Below, piece after piece: positions 1 through 8,766 of a stretch of 64,000 nt of DNA. The stretch is taken from contig JBEKCD010000013.1 in NCBI GenBank assembly GCA_050015055.1, positions 1 through 64,000 on the forward strand, read 5' to 3'. Positions within the stretch are counted from its first letter, which is position 1. Each line of letters begins with the position of its first letter. The notes under the pieces were generated by a model. The model was not told where the DNA came from. It was given only the letters and a program-made list of their open reading frames with translations, and did not search any database. The translations under genes were made by a program, and so were the position numbers. This stretch comes from JBEKCD01 sp050015055 (GTDB taxonomy: Archaea; Thermoproteota; Bathyarchaeia; Bathyarchaeales; Bathycorpusculaceae).

Positions 1-2
1 CA

Positions 3-113
3 TCTCCAAAGTTATCTCCACATTCTCGTAACACACGCTCAGTAAAAAGGCTTAAGTGGGGGAATTCACCGCCCGGGGCAAGCCCCGGGGTTCTCTTCCC
101 CCACACCCGCTAA
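3..113 (+). mobile_element. possible right end of an IS200/IS605-type (tnpB) element, hairpin at 56-104
   Basis: A nested hairpin is visible. The outer arms GTGGGGGAA (56-64) and TTCCCCCAC (96-104) are perfect complements, and the inner arms CCCGGGGC (72-79) and GCCCCGGG (82-89) pair around a 2-nt loop. The stretch GGAATTCACCGCCC followed by a GC hairpin and GGTTC resembles the 3' ends of many IS200/IS605 tnpB units, where it serves as transposon end and guide-RNA scaffold. One frame stays open from base 3 through the hairpin to TAA at 111-113 and could be the tail of tnpB, whose body would lie left of the window. I cannot recognise the residues, so this could equally be a strong convergent terminator for the neighbouring genes. 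Confidence 0.3.
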
Positions 114-218
114 ATAGAAGGAGAACAAATCCTGGCTGACGTCTGAAAGGCTTGCGACGCATGCACTCAACCGAACTTTGTTTCCGTGCTTCGCAAGAGG
201 GTGCGGCTCTTCTGCCCA

Positions 219-1670
219 TCATATGCTGTTGATGAAGCCTCTAGTCACTTCTTTCGCCGATTGAAAGAGCGGATATCTTATATTCGTCGTGTCTTGGAGT
301 TTTCTGAGTCGGTCGACTCGGAAGTAGATGGGCGGGTGTGGATCCAAGCTTGTCCATTCCTGAATGCGATAGGAGGGTATGCGTTCGAACAGCAAACGTT
401 TGAAACCTATTTTTTCGAGGGCATCGGCCAAGATCTGAGGTTGCTGGATGACTATGGCGGAAGTGAGGTCTGCTCGAGCCTCAAAGAACTTAGCTATGAA
501 GAATATGAGGGTCATGACGGCCCAGAAATACACTATGAAGAGCAGTGAAGTGAAGAGAAAGGTAAACAAGGGTAGGAGCACGTAGAATCGGAAGAGAAAC
601 TCTGTTGACATCAGGCCGAAGAGAAGAAGGGGGTCCCGCCCTTTGAGGTGGCCGAATTCGTGCCCCAGGACGCCTATGATTTCGTCTTCGTTCAGTTGGG
701 CAAGGAGACCTGTCGTGATGAGGACGGTTCCGCGGCTTGGGCTTGGTCCTGAGGCTGCCGCGTTGGGGAGCATGGTGTTGGACACGACGATTCTGGGCAT
801 TGGAAAACCGAATTTCTGGCGGGTTTTCTCCACGAGCTCGTAGATGTTGACTTTTTTTGCTACCAGGTTTTCCGGGCTGCATTCGAGGCCGTACTTGCTG
901 AAGATTTGGCCTGTGGTTTCGCAGTCGATTTCTCCTTTTTTGAGGATAGTTTGTTCGTACACTTCCTTCTTTATGCTCCTCAGCTTCTCGGGAGGATAGT
1001 TTTTCTTGAAGCTTTCTTGTTGTCCGAGTGGTATGCGGTATTCGAGCAGGTGGATGCTGGGGTTGTCTCGGGTTATACGCCAGTCAGCTGTCCTCTCGAT
1101 GAACTTGTTAGAGTAGAAGACGAAGACCAACTGGATTGCCAGAATCGCGATGGGCGCTATCCAACCGTAGCTCACGCTCTCGAGGAAGATGAAGAGGAAC
1201 AGGCCCACGGTGGTGAAGACAACGAAGAGGAGGATTTGGGTTTCGAGGAAAAGCCGGTTGAGGGGCTTCTTCTCTTTCGTAGAAACTACTTCAGGAACTA
1301 TTTCTTCTCCTTCCCGCCATGCGAAGAAGAGGGTGTTCTGCCTGACTTGCTCCTCGAAATAGTCAACTCCGATGGCGACGTCCTGTCGGGCTTCTTCTAT
1401 AGCTTGTGCAGTTACGGCTTCGCTGAGGGGAGTTATTTGAATTTTCAGCGGGTTACTGCCGTTGACCGTGACGCTGAGGCTGCGTTTTGCCTGCTTGTCA
1501 ATCACGTCGTAGTTGAGGGTGGATTCACCGTTTTCGGTGGATCTGGAGATGTTGATGAAACGCTGTTTCTGGGCCAACAGGTATTTTTGGTATATGAAGT
1601 CCAGCATGTTTCCTATGTAGTTGTTGGGAACCTCGGTTTCGAGAATGTAGGAAACGGTGTTATCGAACAT
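219..1670 (-). CDS. M48-family membrane zinc metallopeptidase (HtpX/Ste24-like)
   Basis: This 483-residue protein carries the M48 signature HEFGH at residues 337-341, and EARAD at 397-401 supplies the third zinc ligand. Hydrophobic segments at about 143-165 and 168-187 precede the catalytic domain. Two more, at about 355-375 and 376-395, lie between HEFGH and EARAD, as in HtpX-type enzymes whose active site faces the cytosol. The first 140 residues form a soluble extension longer than in typical HtpX (about 290 residues), so this belongs to a larger archaeal subgroup. Family role: membrane-protein quality control by zinc-dependent endoproteolysis. No strong ribosome-binding site precedes the ATG; an AT-rich CCTTAAAAAAC near 1730 could be its TATA box. 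It appears monocistronic. Confidence 0.85.
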   Translation of the reverse strand: MFDNTVSYILETEVPNNYIGNMLDFIYQKYLLAQKQRFINISRSTENGESTLNYDVIDKQAKRSLSVTVNGSNPLKIQITPLSEAVTAQAIEEARQDVAIGVDYFEEQVRQNTLFFAWREGEEIVPEVVSTKEKKPLNRLFLETQILLFVVFTTVGLFLFIFLESVSYGWIAPIAILAIQLVFVFYSNKFIERTADWRITRDNPSIHLLEYRIPLGQQESFKKNYPPEKLRSIKKEVYEQTILKKGEIDCETTGQIFSKYGLECSPENLVAKKVNIYELVEKTRQKFGFPMPRIVVSNTMLPNAAASGPSPSRGTVLITTGLLAQLNEDEIIGVLGHEFGHLKGRDPLLLFGLMSTEFLFRFYVLLPLFTFLFTSLLFIVYFWAVMTLIFFIAKFFEARADLTSAIVIQQPQILADALEKIGFKRLLFERIPSYRIQEWTSLDPHPPIYFRVDRLRKLQDTTNIRYPLFQSAKEVTRGFINSI

Positions 1671-1827
1671 GTCTTACCCGCTATTCTCTGTGTTTTGCCT
1701 GTTTCGTCATATGGTCTTCCTGTTTTTTAAGGTTGCAGTCTGAATGTTAAGATTCGAATCCTTGCTATGAGCACTTAATCTTAGTTCATTGAGACTCAAT
1801 TTTGCTCCGTTCTCTCGCTTTCTTATT

Positions 1828-2439
1828 TTATGGTGTTTGCATGAATTGGATGAATTGTTGGAGGGTTCGGTTTTGTAGGGTATAATTTGTTTGTTTTTCT
1901 CTGCCGATAGTTGAGTTTGGGAAGGGCCCGTAATCATGGCCGGGGTGGACTTCGATGTTGTCGTCTAGTTTTGCTATTCTTTGTAGAAGGCTGACGTACA
2001 TGTCTTTGACGTTACCGCCGGGGAGGTCGGTTCGCCCGCATTCGCCTACGAAGAGTGTGTCGCCCGTGAGCAGTTTGCCGTCGGTTAGGAGGCAGATGCT
2101 GTCGGGGGTGTGGCCTGGCGTGTATATGATTTCGATTGTAACGGTGCCTAGGCGGATTCTGTCTCTGTCGACTACGCTGATATCTTGGTTTACGTGTGAG
2201 AGTTTGTGGGCAACGATTTTCGAGTGGAAAGCTGATTTGAGTTCCTCGTTTCCCGCCGTGTGGTCAGGGTGGCCGTGAGTGTTGATGATGTATTTTAAGT
2301 TGAAATTCTGGTCTTTAAGGATGAGAATTATCGCGTCGACGTTGAAGCTGGGATCAACAACTCCCGCTTCTCTGGAGGCAACGTCTGCGATAATGTAGGA
2401 GAAGTTGTCGCCTCGATACTTGATCTGTTTGAAGAACAT
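1828..2439 (-). CDS. metallo-beta-lactamase-fold hydrolase (glyoxalase II / persulfide dioxygenase-like)
   Basis: The metal-binding motif THGHPDH near residue 53 is followed by TPGHTPDS, by GDTLFVGECGRTDLPGG and by VHPGHDYGP. This is the ligand set of the glyoxalase II/ETHE1 branch of the metallo-beta-lactamase fold. The GECGRTDLPGG segment is typical of the persulfide-dioxygenase and archaeal glyoxalase-II-like group, so the substrate is probably a thioester or persulfide; which of the two cannot be decided here. I start at the ATG at 2439 rather than the in-frame TTG at 2448, because GGTTGA sits 5 nt upstream and a TATA-like TTTTTAAG lies near 2475. About 203 residues, no signal peptide. 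Confidence 0.85.
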   Translation of the reverse strand: MFFKQIKYRGDNFSYIIADVASREAGVVDPSFNVDAIILILKDQNFNLKYIINTHGHPDHTAGNEELKSAFHSKIVAHKLSHVNQDISVVDRDRIRLGTVTIEIIYTPGHTPDSICLLTDGKLLTGDTLFVGECGRTDLPGGNVKDMYVSLLQRIAKLDDNIEVHPGHDYGPFPNSTIGREKQTNYTLQNRTLQQFIQFMQTP

Positions 2440-2578
2440 GAAAATCAACCGTCAAAATTCTTCTTTTGTTTCTTAAAAACGTTGCGCGCGCGCTTGAGCA
2501 CTCTGTTGATTCTTCACTTAGCGCGCATTAATGTTTCAGTTTTCTTCGTAATAGTGCACGCGTGCAGGCGCGAGTCTC

Positions 2579-3394
2579 TTACGCCGACAGAAATCCGCCG
2601 TCCACAACTATTAGAGTTCCGTTCACATAGCTTGACAAGTCGCTTGCGAGAACCAATGCCATGCGGGCAATCTCGTCAGGCTTGCCCATTCTGCCCAGCG
2701 GAGTTCTCATGTTGTACTCTATGCCTGATTTGATGATGTTGAGCTTGAATTTCATCGCTTCTTTTGCCACGTTCTTAGTTCCAGACGTCCATATTCCGCC
2801 TGGAACGAGCACGTTTATTCTGAAACCGTGTTTGCCGTACTCGCTGGCTAATGCTCTCGAGAAGACCATGATTCCTGCCTTGCTGATGTCATAATGCGAG
2901 AGCCCTTCTTTGAGAGGCATTATCGCCTCGATTGAACCAAGGTTGATGATGACTCCGCCTTTTTTCAGTCGGGTTCCTATCATGTGTTGGCACATCCAAA
3001 AAACCGAGTTCAGGTTAACGTCCATCACTTTCTCGTAGAAAGCTTGATCTACTTCTAAGAAAGATCTGGTCGGGTATATTCCAGCGTTGTTGACCAAGAT
3101 GTCTGGCTCCTTTCCCTTCAGCCTAAGCCACAGGTCATCTATTTCCTGCTTCTTTGAAAGATCAACTCGGTGGATGTCCACGCTCCGATTGTAACTTTCG
3201 AGCTCTTCCTTCACAGTGCTCAGGCCTTTTTCACTGAGGTCAACGAGCTCCAGATCAGCCCCTGCCTCTACAAATCTAAGCGCCATCGCCCTGCCAATGC
3301 CCGCGGCAGAACCAGTGATCAACGCTCTCTTTCCTTTCAGAGATATGAGCTCAGATATGGGTGGCACATCGGTCTTACCGCTCTTTCGGACCAT
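2579..3394 (-). CDS. short-chain dehydrogenase/reductase (SDR)
   Basis: This is a classical SDR of 271 residues. The NAD(P)-binding TGSAAGIG lies near residue 27, NNAGIY near 103, the catalytic serine in NLGSIEA, and the YDISKAG catalytic Tyr/Lys pair near 170. The acidic residue after strand 2 (ELVDLSEKG) favours NAD(H) over NADP(H). Substrate is unknown; sugar or polyol dehydrogenases of the glucose-1-dehydrogenase type are close in layout. The start is supported by GGAGGG 7 nt before ATG and by TTTTTATAA near 3437 as TATA box. It is a single gene, with GC-alternating sequence in the gap downstream (2484-2528). Confidence 0.88.
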   Translation of the reverse strand: MVRKSGKTDVPPISELISLKGKRALITGSAAGIGRAMALRFVEAGADLELVDLSEKGLSTVKEELESYNRSVDIHRVDLSKKQEIDDLWLRLKGKEPDILVNNAGIYPTRSFLEVDQAFYEKVMDVNLNSVFWMCQHMIGTRLKKGGVIINLGSIEAIMPLKEGLSHYDISKAGIMVFSRALASEYGKHGFRINVLVPGGIWTSGTKNVAKEAMKFKLNIIKSGIEYNMRTPLGRMGKPDEIARMALVLASDLSSYVNGTLIVVDGGFLSA

Positions 3395-3596
3395 TCAAGT
3401 CCCTCCGACATGTAGGGGTGGATTATGGTCAACTGGTTATAAAAACATTCAATACAACTAACACACCGTTCATCACGACTTGCTGGTTCATCAATACTTC
3501 TCTCTCAATCCGTGAGAGCACGCATCACACGTCATCCTTGTTAACACTCCGACGCCCGAACCTCCTTGAGATCTGGACTCGATAATGCCCAAGTTT

Positions 3597-4967
3597 TCAG
3601 GTGCGGATGTATTGGTCGGTTTGGAGGCGTTCCATTTTCATGCCTAGGTCGGCCAGATCTTTCATGTTTTGGACGCAGCCGACGCTTGCATCTATGTTTC
3701 GGTGTATGGGGTGGAACCACATGTGTTTTGGGACGAGGTTGAATTGCAGGGGTATTTTTGTCGTGACGCCATACTTCTCGCTGAGCCCTTTGACTATTAG
3801 TTCTTTGGCGCAGGCTACGCGGGTGGTTGTGTAGCTTTTGAGCAGTTCGGACGCGCCGAAGGCTCCGATTCCGTGCCATAGGACAGCGTTCTCGGGCGAG
3901 GCTAGGGAGTATAGGAAGAATTGGGGTGAGGATGGGGTCTCTTTGAAGTCGTAGTTTGCAAGTTTGTCTCCTTCAACGTTGAAGGCGTCGTCGGCTTTTG
4001 CTATGCTTACGTCGCCCGGGTCAATCGCGTTCGGGTAAAGCAGGGCCGTTTTGTAGTCGACTTTTACGCTTTTGAGTTTGGCCCCGTCGAAGTAGATTCT
4101 TCCTCTGACAGCGCGTTTGGAAGCGTAGCCCTTAGTTGAGTGCGGGACGGTTAGAAGGGTGGTGAGGTTTTTCATGCTTCGGCCCATGCACTTGTAGACG
4201 CATTCGATTGACTCGTAACCGGAGTGGGTTTCCCTTATTATGTGATGCAGCAGCCCGTCTGGTTTCTCGTCGCCGAGAATGGTCAGGGGCATGCGCATTG
4301 AATATATGCTGAGGTTTATTCCGAAGGCTTGAGAAAGCTTTTCTAATTGTTCATATTTGACTGCGTCAACCATGTCGACGTAGCTGTTGTTGCAAGTTTT
4401 GAGGTGACGATCTATGACTTCGGTTTCTTCCTTACAAATCAATGAACCCTGGTATTTTTGTGCGAAGTTCTTGTCTATTTCCAGGGCTTCTGTCTTGACT
4501 GTGGCGCATGGAAACGCGCTCTGTCCGCTGTTTACTATGGACTCTTTCAGCGGGTTCATCGAGTATCTGTCTGGTTCAATCTCGTCCGTGTTGAGGAGGA
4601 ACGGAACTATTATTCCTTGGGAAGGGTCAATGAGCATTTCACATATTTCGTTAATGTCCTTGTCGTCGACGGTGTGGAGACCGTAGTAGTAGAAGTGGTT
4701 TCCGCAGACCTCAAGCAGACGGGCAGCTATGATTCCCTGAACTTCTTCAACCGTCAACTGCGGATTTGAGTATTCAACTGAAGCCCTCAAAAAGAAGTGG
4801 CCACTGTCAAACGTCGCCTGATTCTTCCGTCCGTTTTTGAAGTGGAAGAAGCGAATCTTTTTTCCCGCATCCGGTTTGAAGGTAGCCAATTCTCCTACCA
4901 AGGCTTCGACGCAGGACCAGGAACTCTTCAGAAAATCTTCAACGATTATTCTAGCCAACTGTGACAT
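3597..4967 (-). CDS. conserved archaeal protein of unknown function, 456 residues
   Basis: I do not recognise this protein. It is soluble, with no signal peptide or membrane segment, and shows no Walker, Rossmann or metal motif I can name. Histidines and cysteines recur (LLEVCGNHFYYYGLH, KHMWFHPIHRNIDASVGC near the C-terminus), which may mark a metal or substrate site. The ATG at 4967 is preferred over the upstream frame extension to 5003, because GAGGTTGA lies 6 nt before it and overlaps the stop of the GNAT gene upstream. The two genes are therefore translationally coupled and probably work in one pathway. Coding character is clear from its length and from the well-placed ribosome-binding site. 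Confidence 0.75.
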   Translation of the reverse strand: MSQLARIIVEDFLKSSWSCVEALVGELATFKPDAGKKIRFFHFKNGRKNQATFDSGHFFLRASVEYSNPQLTVEEVQGIIAARLLEVCGNHFYYYGLHTVDDKDINEICEMLIDPSQGIIVPFLLNTDEIEPDRYSMNPLKESIVNSGQSAFPCATVKTEALEIDKNFAQKYQGSLICKEETEVIDRHLKTCNNSYVDMVDAVKYEQLEKLSQAFGINLSIYSMRMPLTILGDEKPDGLLHHIIRETHSGYESIECVYKCMGRSMKNLTTLLTVPHSTKGYASKRAVRGRIYFDGAKLKSVKVDYKTALLYPNAIDPGDVSIAKADDAFNVEGDKLANYDFKETPSSPQFFLYSLASPENAVLWHGIGAFGASELLKSYTTTRVACAKELIVKGLSEKYGVTTKIPLQFNLVPKHMWFHPIHRNIDASVGCVQNMKDLADLGMKMERLQTDQYIRT

Positions 4968-4972
4968 TAGGT

Positions 4973-5812
4973 TCAACCTCTTTCTAGTGATTCGGCCATG
5001 CATATGCAGTCTTTGGCGATGGGCGATCCGAAAAACATTCTTACTACATGGAAGCTCTCAGTGAACCCCAACTTTTTGAGGGAGTTGAGAATTGTGCTCT
5101 CTTTGTTGGGAACGTACATGGAAACCTCATATCCTTCCAACCTGCTGAGAACTGACCTTAAAAGGTTGACGGCCGCGTCTTCATGTCCTTTCTGGCATAC
5201 TAGCGGTCCTATCTCACTCATCTGCCTGTATACTTTGGCCACGGCGTATCCGACCATGCGTTCCGCTTCGGCAGAAATGTAGCATAGGTTGTCTGGATCG
5301 AGAATTATGGGTTCAAGTAGTTTTCTTCTGGATGAGCCGAAACAAGATGTGTCGAATTCGATGATTTTTTGCAAGTCTTGCTTCTCGGCTTCCTTCGCCA
5401 CGGATTTGACGGGCAAGGAAAGGCCTCTTCCGTTCAAAACTGTGAATTCTGAGTCGCGTTTGAATCCGAGCCTCTCGTAGAAAGGGATTCGGTCCATGTA
5501 GGCGTAGAGGCCGACAGTTTTTACGTGTTTGTGCGTCAAATATTCGACTGAGTGTCTTACAAGCTGTGAGCCTGCTCCTCTTTTTCGGTGGCTCTCGTTG
5601 ACGATTAGGTTACCAAACCAGGCTGTGGTCCCGAAGCTGACGGTCGTGGCGAGACCTATCTTTTTCGAGTTTTCGAGGAGGACGAAACAGCCGTCGGGCT
5701 CAAGTTCGATCATGAATTCGAAGTCTGCGGCTGTGAGGTTCCAGTTCATCTTGTCTGTGATTTGAACTGCAAAATCGAAATCTTCCGGAGTCATAGTCTT
5801 GACGTGGAACAT
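4973..5812 (-). CDS. GNAT N-acetyltransferase with C-terminal Acetyltransf_18-type domain
   Basis: The N-terminal GNAT domain shows GNLIVNESHRKRGAGSQLV, the acetyl-CoA pyrophosphate-binding loop R/Q-x-x-G-x-G/A. DRIPFYERLGFKRDS follows, the usual GNAT strand 6-helix end. The C-terminal third (IGPLVCQKGHEDAA, then KKLGFTESFHVVRMFFG) matches the second degenerate GNAT fold of YitH-like proteins. The acceptor amine is unknown. I place the start at ATG 5812, 10 nt after GGAGG; the open frame extends to 6001 but would run into the divergent gene. An AT-rich AGTAAAGTTTATG near 5870 could be the promoter. The stop lies 5 nt from the start of the unknown gene downstream, so the pair forms an operon. 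Confidence 0.82.
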   Translation of the reverse strand: MFHVKTMTPEDFDFAVQITDKMNWNLTAADFEFMIELEPDGCFVLLENSKKIGLATTVSFGTTAWFGNLIVNESHRKRGAGSQLVRHSVEYLTHKHVKTVGLYAYMDRIPFYERLGFKRDSEFTVLNGRGLSLPVKSVAKEAEKQDLQKIIEFDTSCFGSSRRKLLEPIILDPDNLCYISAEAERMVGYAVAKVYRQMSEIGPLVCQKGHEDAAVNLLRSVLSRLEGYEVSMYVPNKESTILNSLKKLGFTESFHVVRMFFGSPIAKDCICMAESLERG

Positions 5813-5939
5813 GTGAGCAGGACCTCCAGTCAGCTTGGTTTTCGCCATTGTCAAGACTGTTTCGGGAGCATAAACTTTACTAATTCGCGTTCTTCCAGAA
5901 TAGGCCCAAAGAGGAGGACTGGCAGAAATAGAATCACAG

Positions 5940-6437
5940 TTGAAAGTCAAGATACCGCGCGACGTCAAGGTTGCGATGCATCCGTTCACGGAGTATTTCA
6001 AGGGTTTTGAAAGTGTTGCTGCGGTCAGAGAGGTTTTTGGTGAAGAGACCGAGAAGGTGCTGGGCGGCCTTATGGTCGAGTTCGCGGGGATAAGGGGGTA
6101 TATGGGAGTGAGCGAGATGGACGGTCACCTCATAATGGGCGCGCGGTATCTGAATGAGGGGGACATTGTTGACATTTATCTCGACATTATCCACGAGTTG
6201 GTTCACGTTAGACAGTTTATGGAGGGAAAGGAACTGTTTGACAGTGACTACGCTTACATTGAGAGGCCTACGGAGGTTGAGGCTTATCGTCACGCGGTTG
6301 AGGAGGCCAGGAGGCTGGGAATGGGTGATGACAGAATCTGTGAGTATCTCAAGACTGAGTGGATGAGTGATGATGATCTGCAACGACTTGCAAAAACGGT
6401 TGGCGTCAAGCTTCGCGCGGATGCCAAGGGCACGTGA
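5940..6437 (+). CDS. small HExxH metalloprotein of unknown function
   Basis: The 165-residue protein has HELVH at 85-89, followed 25 residues later by ERPTEVEAYRHA, where a glutamate could be the third ligand. This is the layout of a minimal zincin or SprT-like metal site. No signal peptide or membrane segment is present, so if it is a peptidase it works in the cytosol. The start is uncertain: TTG at 5940 opens the frame, GAGGAGG lies about 20 nt upstream, and an in-frame ATG occurs at 5976. The gene is divergent from the GNAT gene and its promoter must lie in the short gap between them. Function beyond metal binding is inference. Confidence 0.72.
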   Translation: MKVKIPRDVKVAMHPFTEYFKGFESVAAVREVFGEETEKVLGGLMVEFAGIRGYMGVSEMDGHLIMGARYLNEGDIVDIYLDIIHELVHVRQFMEGKELFDSDYAYIERPTEVEAYRHAVEEARRLGMGDDRICEYLKTEWMSDDDLQRLAKTVGVKLRADAKGT

Positions 6438-6509
6438 GAGCGGTTCGTGTCGGATCTTGTGAAGAAGAAGCAAAAGTGAGATATAGTCAACTTACATTTG
6501 GCATTGTTC

Positions 6510-7883
6510 ATGGTTAGGAAAATCGTTGTCATAGGCATGGGTTATGTTGGAATCCCGGTGGCCGCGCTGTTCGCCGACGTGGAGGGCTTCAGCGTCGTGG
6601 GTGTGCAGCGTAGGTCTAAGCGTTCGGGCTGGAAGATCGATTGGCTTAACGAGGGCAGGAATCCTATTGGCGGAGACGAGCCGGACCTGTCTGAACTCGT
6701 AGCACGCGTTGTTGAGAAGGGCACGTTCAGGGTCATGGAGGACGTGTCCGTCTGCAAGGATGCGGAGGCGATTCTGATAGATGTTCAGACTCCTGTCGAT
6801 GCGGATAAGGTTCCAGATTACGAGTCTCTCAAGGAAGTCAGTGCGAGTGTTGGGAAGCACATGCGGCGCGGGACGCTTGTCGTGGTTGAGTCGACCGTTG
6901 CTCCTGGCACCACGGATAACGTTGTGAAGCCTCTGCTGGAGAAGTCTTCTGGCATGGAGGCTGGGAAGGATTTCTATCTGGCTTTTTGCTACGAAAGGGT
7001 GATGGTCGGACGCTTGATCAGGAACGTCGTGGATCTTCCGAGAGTAGTGGGAGGAATTGATAAGGAGAGCACTGACCGTGCCGTGGAATTGTACGGTCAT
7101 ATCGTGAAAGCCAAGCTCCTCCCCACCGATGCACTCACTGCCGAAGTGGCCAAGGTTGTGGAAAACACTTACAGAGACGTGAACGTCGCCTTCGCAAACG
7201 AGGTAGGACTAATATGCGAGAGTCTTGGAGTTGACGCTTTCAAGGTGCGTGAGTTGGTGAACACTTTGCCCAACGATCCTAAGACCCCAGCGTCAAACCC
7301 TGTTAGGAACATGCATTATCCGGGAGCTGGCGTTGGGGGACACTGTTTGCCGAAGGATCCATGGCTGCTGAAGTACGGTTTGGACGAGTATGGTGGATCC
7401 AAGTTTTTCCCAAAGGTCATTGTTTCTAGCCGTGAGCGTAATGATTCGATGCCGAAGCACACTGTCGACCTGGTTGAGGAGGCGTTGGCAGAGCACGGTA
7501 AGAAGTTGAAGGGGGCAAAGGTTGCGATCCTGGGTGTGGCTTTCATCGAAAACTCTGATGACACGCGGAGCACGCCGTCGGCCGTTCTGTACTCTGAATT
7601 GGAGAAGCGAGGAGCAAAACCGGTGCTTCATGATCCCATCGTGCGCAGCTTTGACCTCCCCTTCACAGACGACCTCGACAAGGCATTGACAGGTGCGGAC
7701 GCGGTGATTCTGTCAACGAAGCACAAAGAGTACCTGAAACTGGATCTAGGCATACTGAAGAGGAAACTGGCAACGCCAGTTCTGGTCGACGGCAGAAACG
7801 CCTTCACAGAAGAAGCGGCAACCAAAGCCGGACTCACGTACAGAGGCGTCGGAAAAGGCACGAGCAAACGAAGCCCACATTAG
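6510..7883 (+). CDS. UDP-sugar 6-dehydrogenase family (UDP-GlcNAc/ManNAc or UDP-Glc dehydrogenase)
   Basis: The N-terminal Rossmann motif VVIGMGYVGIPVA, the middle segment VVESTVAPGTTD and the C-terminal catalytic GVGGHCLPKDPWLL with Cys279 identify a two-fold NAD-dependent oxidation of a nucleotide sugar to its uronic acid. All three domains are present in 457 residues. The GGHCLPKDP version of the motif is that of the WecC/TuaD branch. ATG 6510 has no ribosome-binding site, but AGATATAG lies 26-30 nt upstream, so the mRNA is probably leaderless. The product is a building block for envelope glycans. A catalytically altered relative lies at 37208-38584. Downstream, 7884-8274 holds no gene but a dispersed repeat. 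Confidence 0.88.
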   Translation: MVRKIVVIGMGYVGIPVAALFADVEGFSVVGVQRRSKRSGWKIDWLNEGRNPIGGDEPDLSELVARVVEKGTFRVMEDVSVCKDAEAILIDVQTPVDADKVPDYESLKEVSASVGKHMRRGTLVVVESTVAPGTTDNVVKPLLEKSSGMEAGKDFYLAFCYERVMVGRLIRNVVDLPRVVGGIDKESTDRAVELYGHIVKAKLLPTDALTAEVAKVVENTYRDVNVAFANEVGLICESLGVDAFKVRELVNTLPNDPKTPASNPVRNMHYPGAGVGGHCLPKDPWLLKYGLDEYGGSKFFPKVIVSSRERNDSMPKHTVDLVEEALAEHGKKLKGAKVAILGVAFIENSDDTRSTPSAVLYSELEKRGAKPVLHDPIVRSFDLPFTDDLDKALTGADAVILSTKHKEYLKLDLGILKRKLATPVLVDGRNAFTEEAATKAGLTYRGVGKGTSKRSPH

Positions 7884-7944
7884 AATCTCGACCCCCCTCT
7901 CCTTCGCCAACGGTCATATTTGACATTGTCTGATAACGAATCTT

Positions 7945-8094
7945 GAGTCGCTGCCCTTTTTTACTTGTAATGTCAGATGTAATGTGTAATTGTAACAAAC
8001 CATGGAGAAAAACGGGCTGAAAGGCTGTTCAGAGTGGACTCGACCCGTTTGTTTGTAATGTCAGATGTAATTTTCAATGTATGAGTCAGGGACT
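7945..8094 (+). repeat. dispersed repeat family A, copy 1 (88-nt internal period)
   Basis: This gene-free stretch contains TTGTAATGTCAGATGTAAT at 7965 and again at 8053, 88 nt apart. The whole 150 bp recurs inverted at 55834-55982 with about 17 mismatches and one indel (about 88% identity by hand alignment). A degenerate third unit follows to about 8205 (TTGTAACGCCAGATGG near 8122, then TGGTAACAAACC). A diverged relative lies at 33514-33659. No open frame or recognised RNA fold is evident. It may be a small non-autonomous element, a structured RNA or a chromosomal binding-site array. Confidence 0.85.
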
Positions 8095-8274
8095 GGTAGG
8101 GTTGACTTTCTGCTGTTCAGTTGTAACGCCAGATGGTGATGTGGATGGTAACAAACCCCAGGGTAATGTAGATTGTAATGTTGCGTTGTTGTGTCCCCGT
8201 TTAGCGCGCTGCCCTGTTTCGAAAATCTTAATTTGGCGAAATGTGCGATGCTTCGATAGAAGAAGTGATTATCT

Positions 8275-8766
8275 ATGACGGAGAACAGGACTTTGATTGT
8301 GTACGTTACTAAGGGTGGAGCGACTGAGGAGTACGCCTTAGAGATTGCAAGGATTTTGAGAGAGAAATATGGTCTTGATCTGGATGTGGTAGATTTGAGG
8401 AAGAATAAGTCTCCAGATCTTTCGAAATACAGGAATATCATCGTTGGAAGCGGCGTCAGAATGTTTAGAGTGTATAAAGAAGCCTTGAAGTTCATCGAGA
8501 AGAACAGTTTTGAAGGCAAGAGAGTGGCGGTATTTCTTTCATCCGGCAAAGCTGGGAATCCCAAAACATACGGCGAAGCAATCGAGGATTACATCAACAA
8601 ACAAGTATTGAAGAAGAATCCCCGTCTTAAACCAGTTGCAGCTGAAGCCTTCGGAGGGCGAACGAAGATTCTGGGGAAGGAAATGGACCCACCGGGTTAT
8701 GCCGCCCAAGTAATGACCAAAGTTAGAGCATGGGCAGAAGAACTTGGGAAACAGCTCGCGGAATAG
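8275..8766 (+). CDS. flavodoxin-domain protein (HemG-like)
   Basis: The 163-residue protein is a single flavodoxin fold. The FMN phosphate loop appears as YVTKGGATEEYA near the N-terminus, and NIIVGSGVRMFRVYKEALKFI and VAVFLSSGKAGNP follow as the second and third loops. The architecture matches the flavodoxin-domain family that includes bacterial HemG (protoporphyrinogen oxidase), but archaeal members usually lack that partner pathway, so it is better called an FMN electron carrier or quinone reductase-type protein. A TATA-like TCTTAATTT lies about 50 nt upstream and the leader has no ribosome-binding site. It stands alone between a repeat-bearing gap and a convergent ABC transporter. Confidence 0.8.
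   Translation: MTENRTLIVYVTKGGATEEYALEIARILREKYGLDLDVVDLRKNKSPDLSKYRNIIVGSGVRMFRVYKEALKFIEKNSFEGKRVAVFLSSGKAGNPKTYGEAIEDYINKQVLKKNPRLKPVAAEAFGGRTKILGKEMDPPGYAAQVMTKVRAWAEELGKQLAE

Noticed and set aside
906..1730. 274-codon plus-strand frame opposite the M48 protease
   Set aside because: It is the antisense shadow of a well-supported HEFGH protease; its residues are Phe/Glu/Asp-heavy mirror composition without motifs.
1740..1765. AAGATTCGAATCCTT as a tRNA T-arm
   Set aside because: The palindrome-like word has no acceptor or anticodon stem around it.
7945..8205. CRISPR array
   Set aside because: Only two to three repeat words 88 nt apart, the intervening sequences are themselves conserved between copies, and no cas genes are present.
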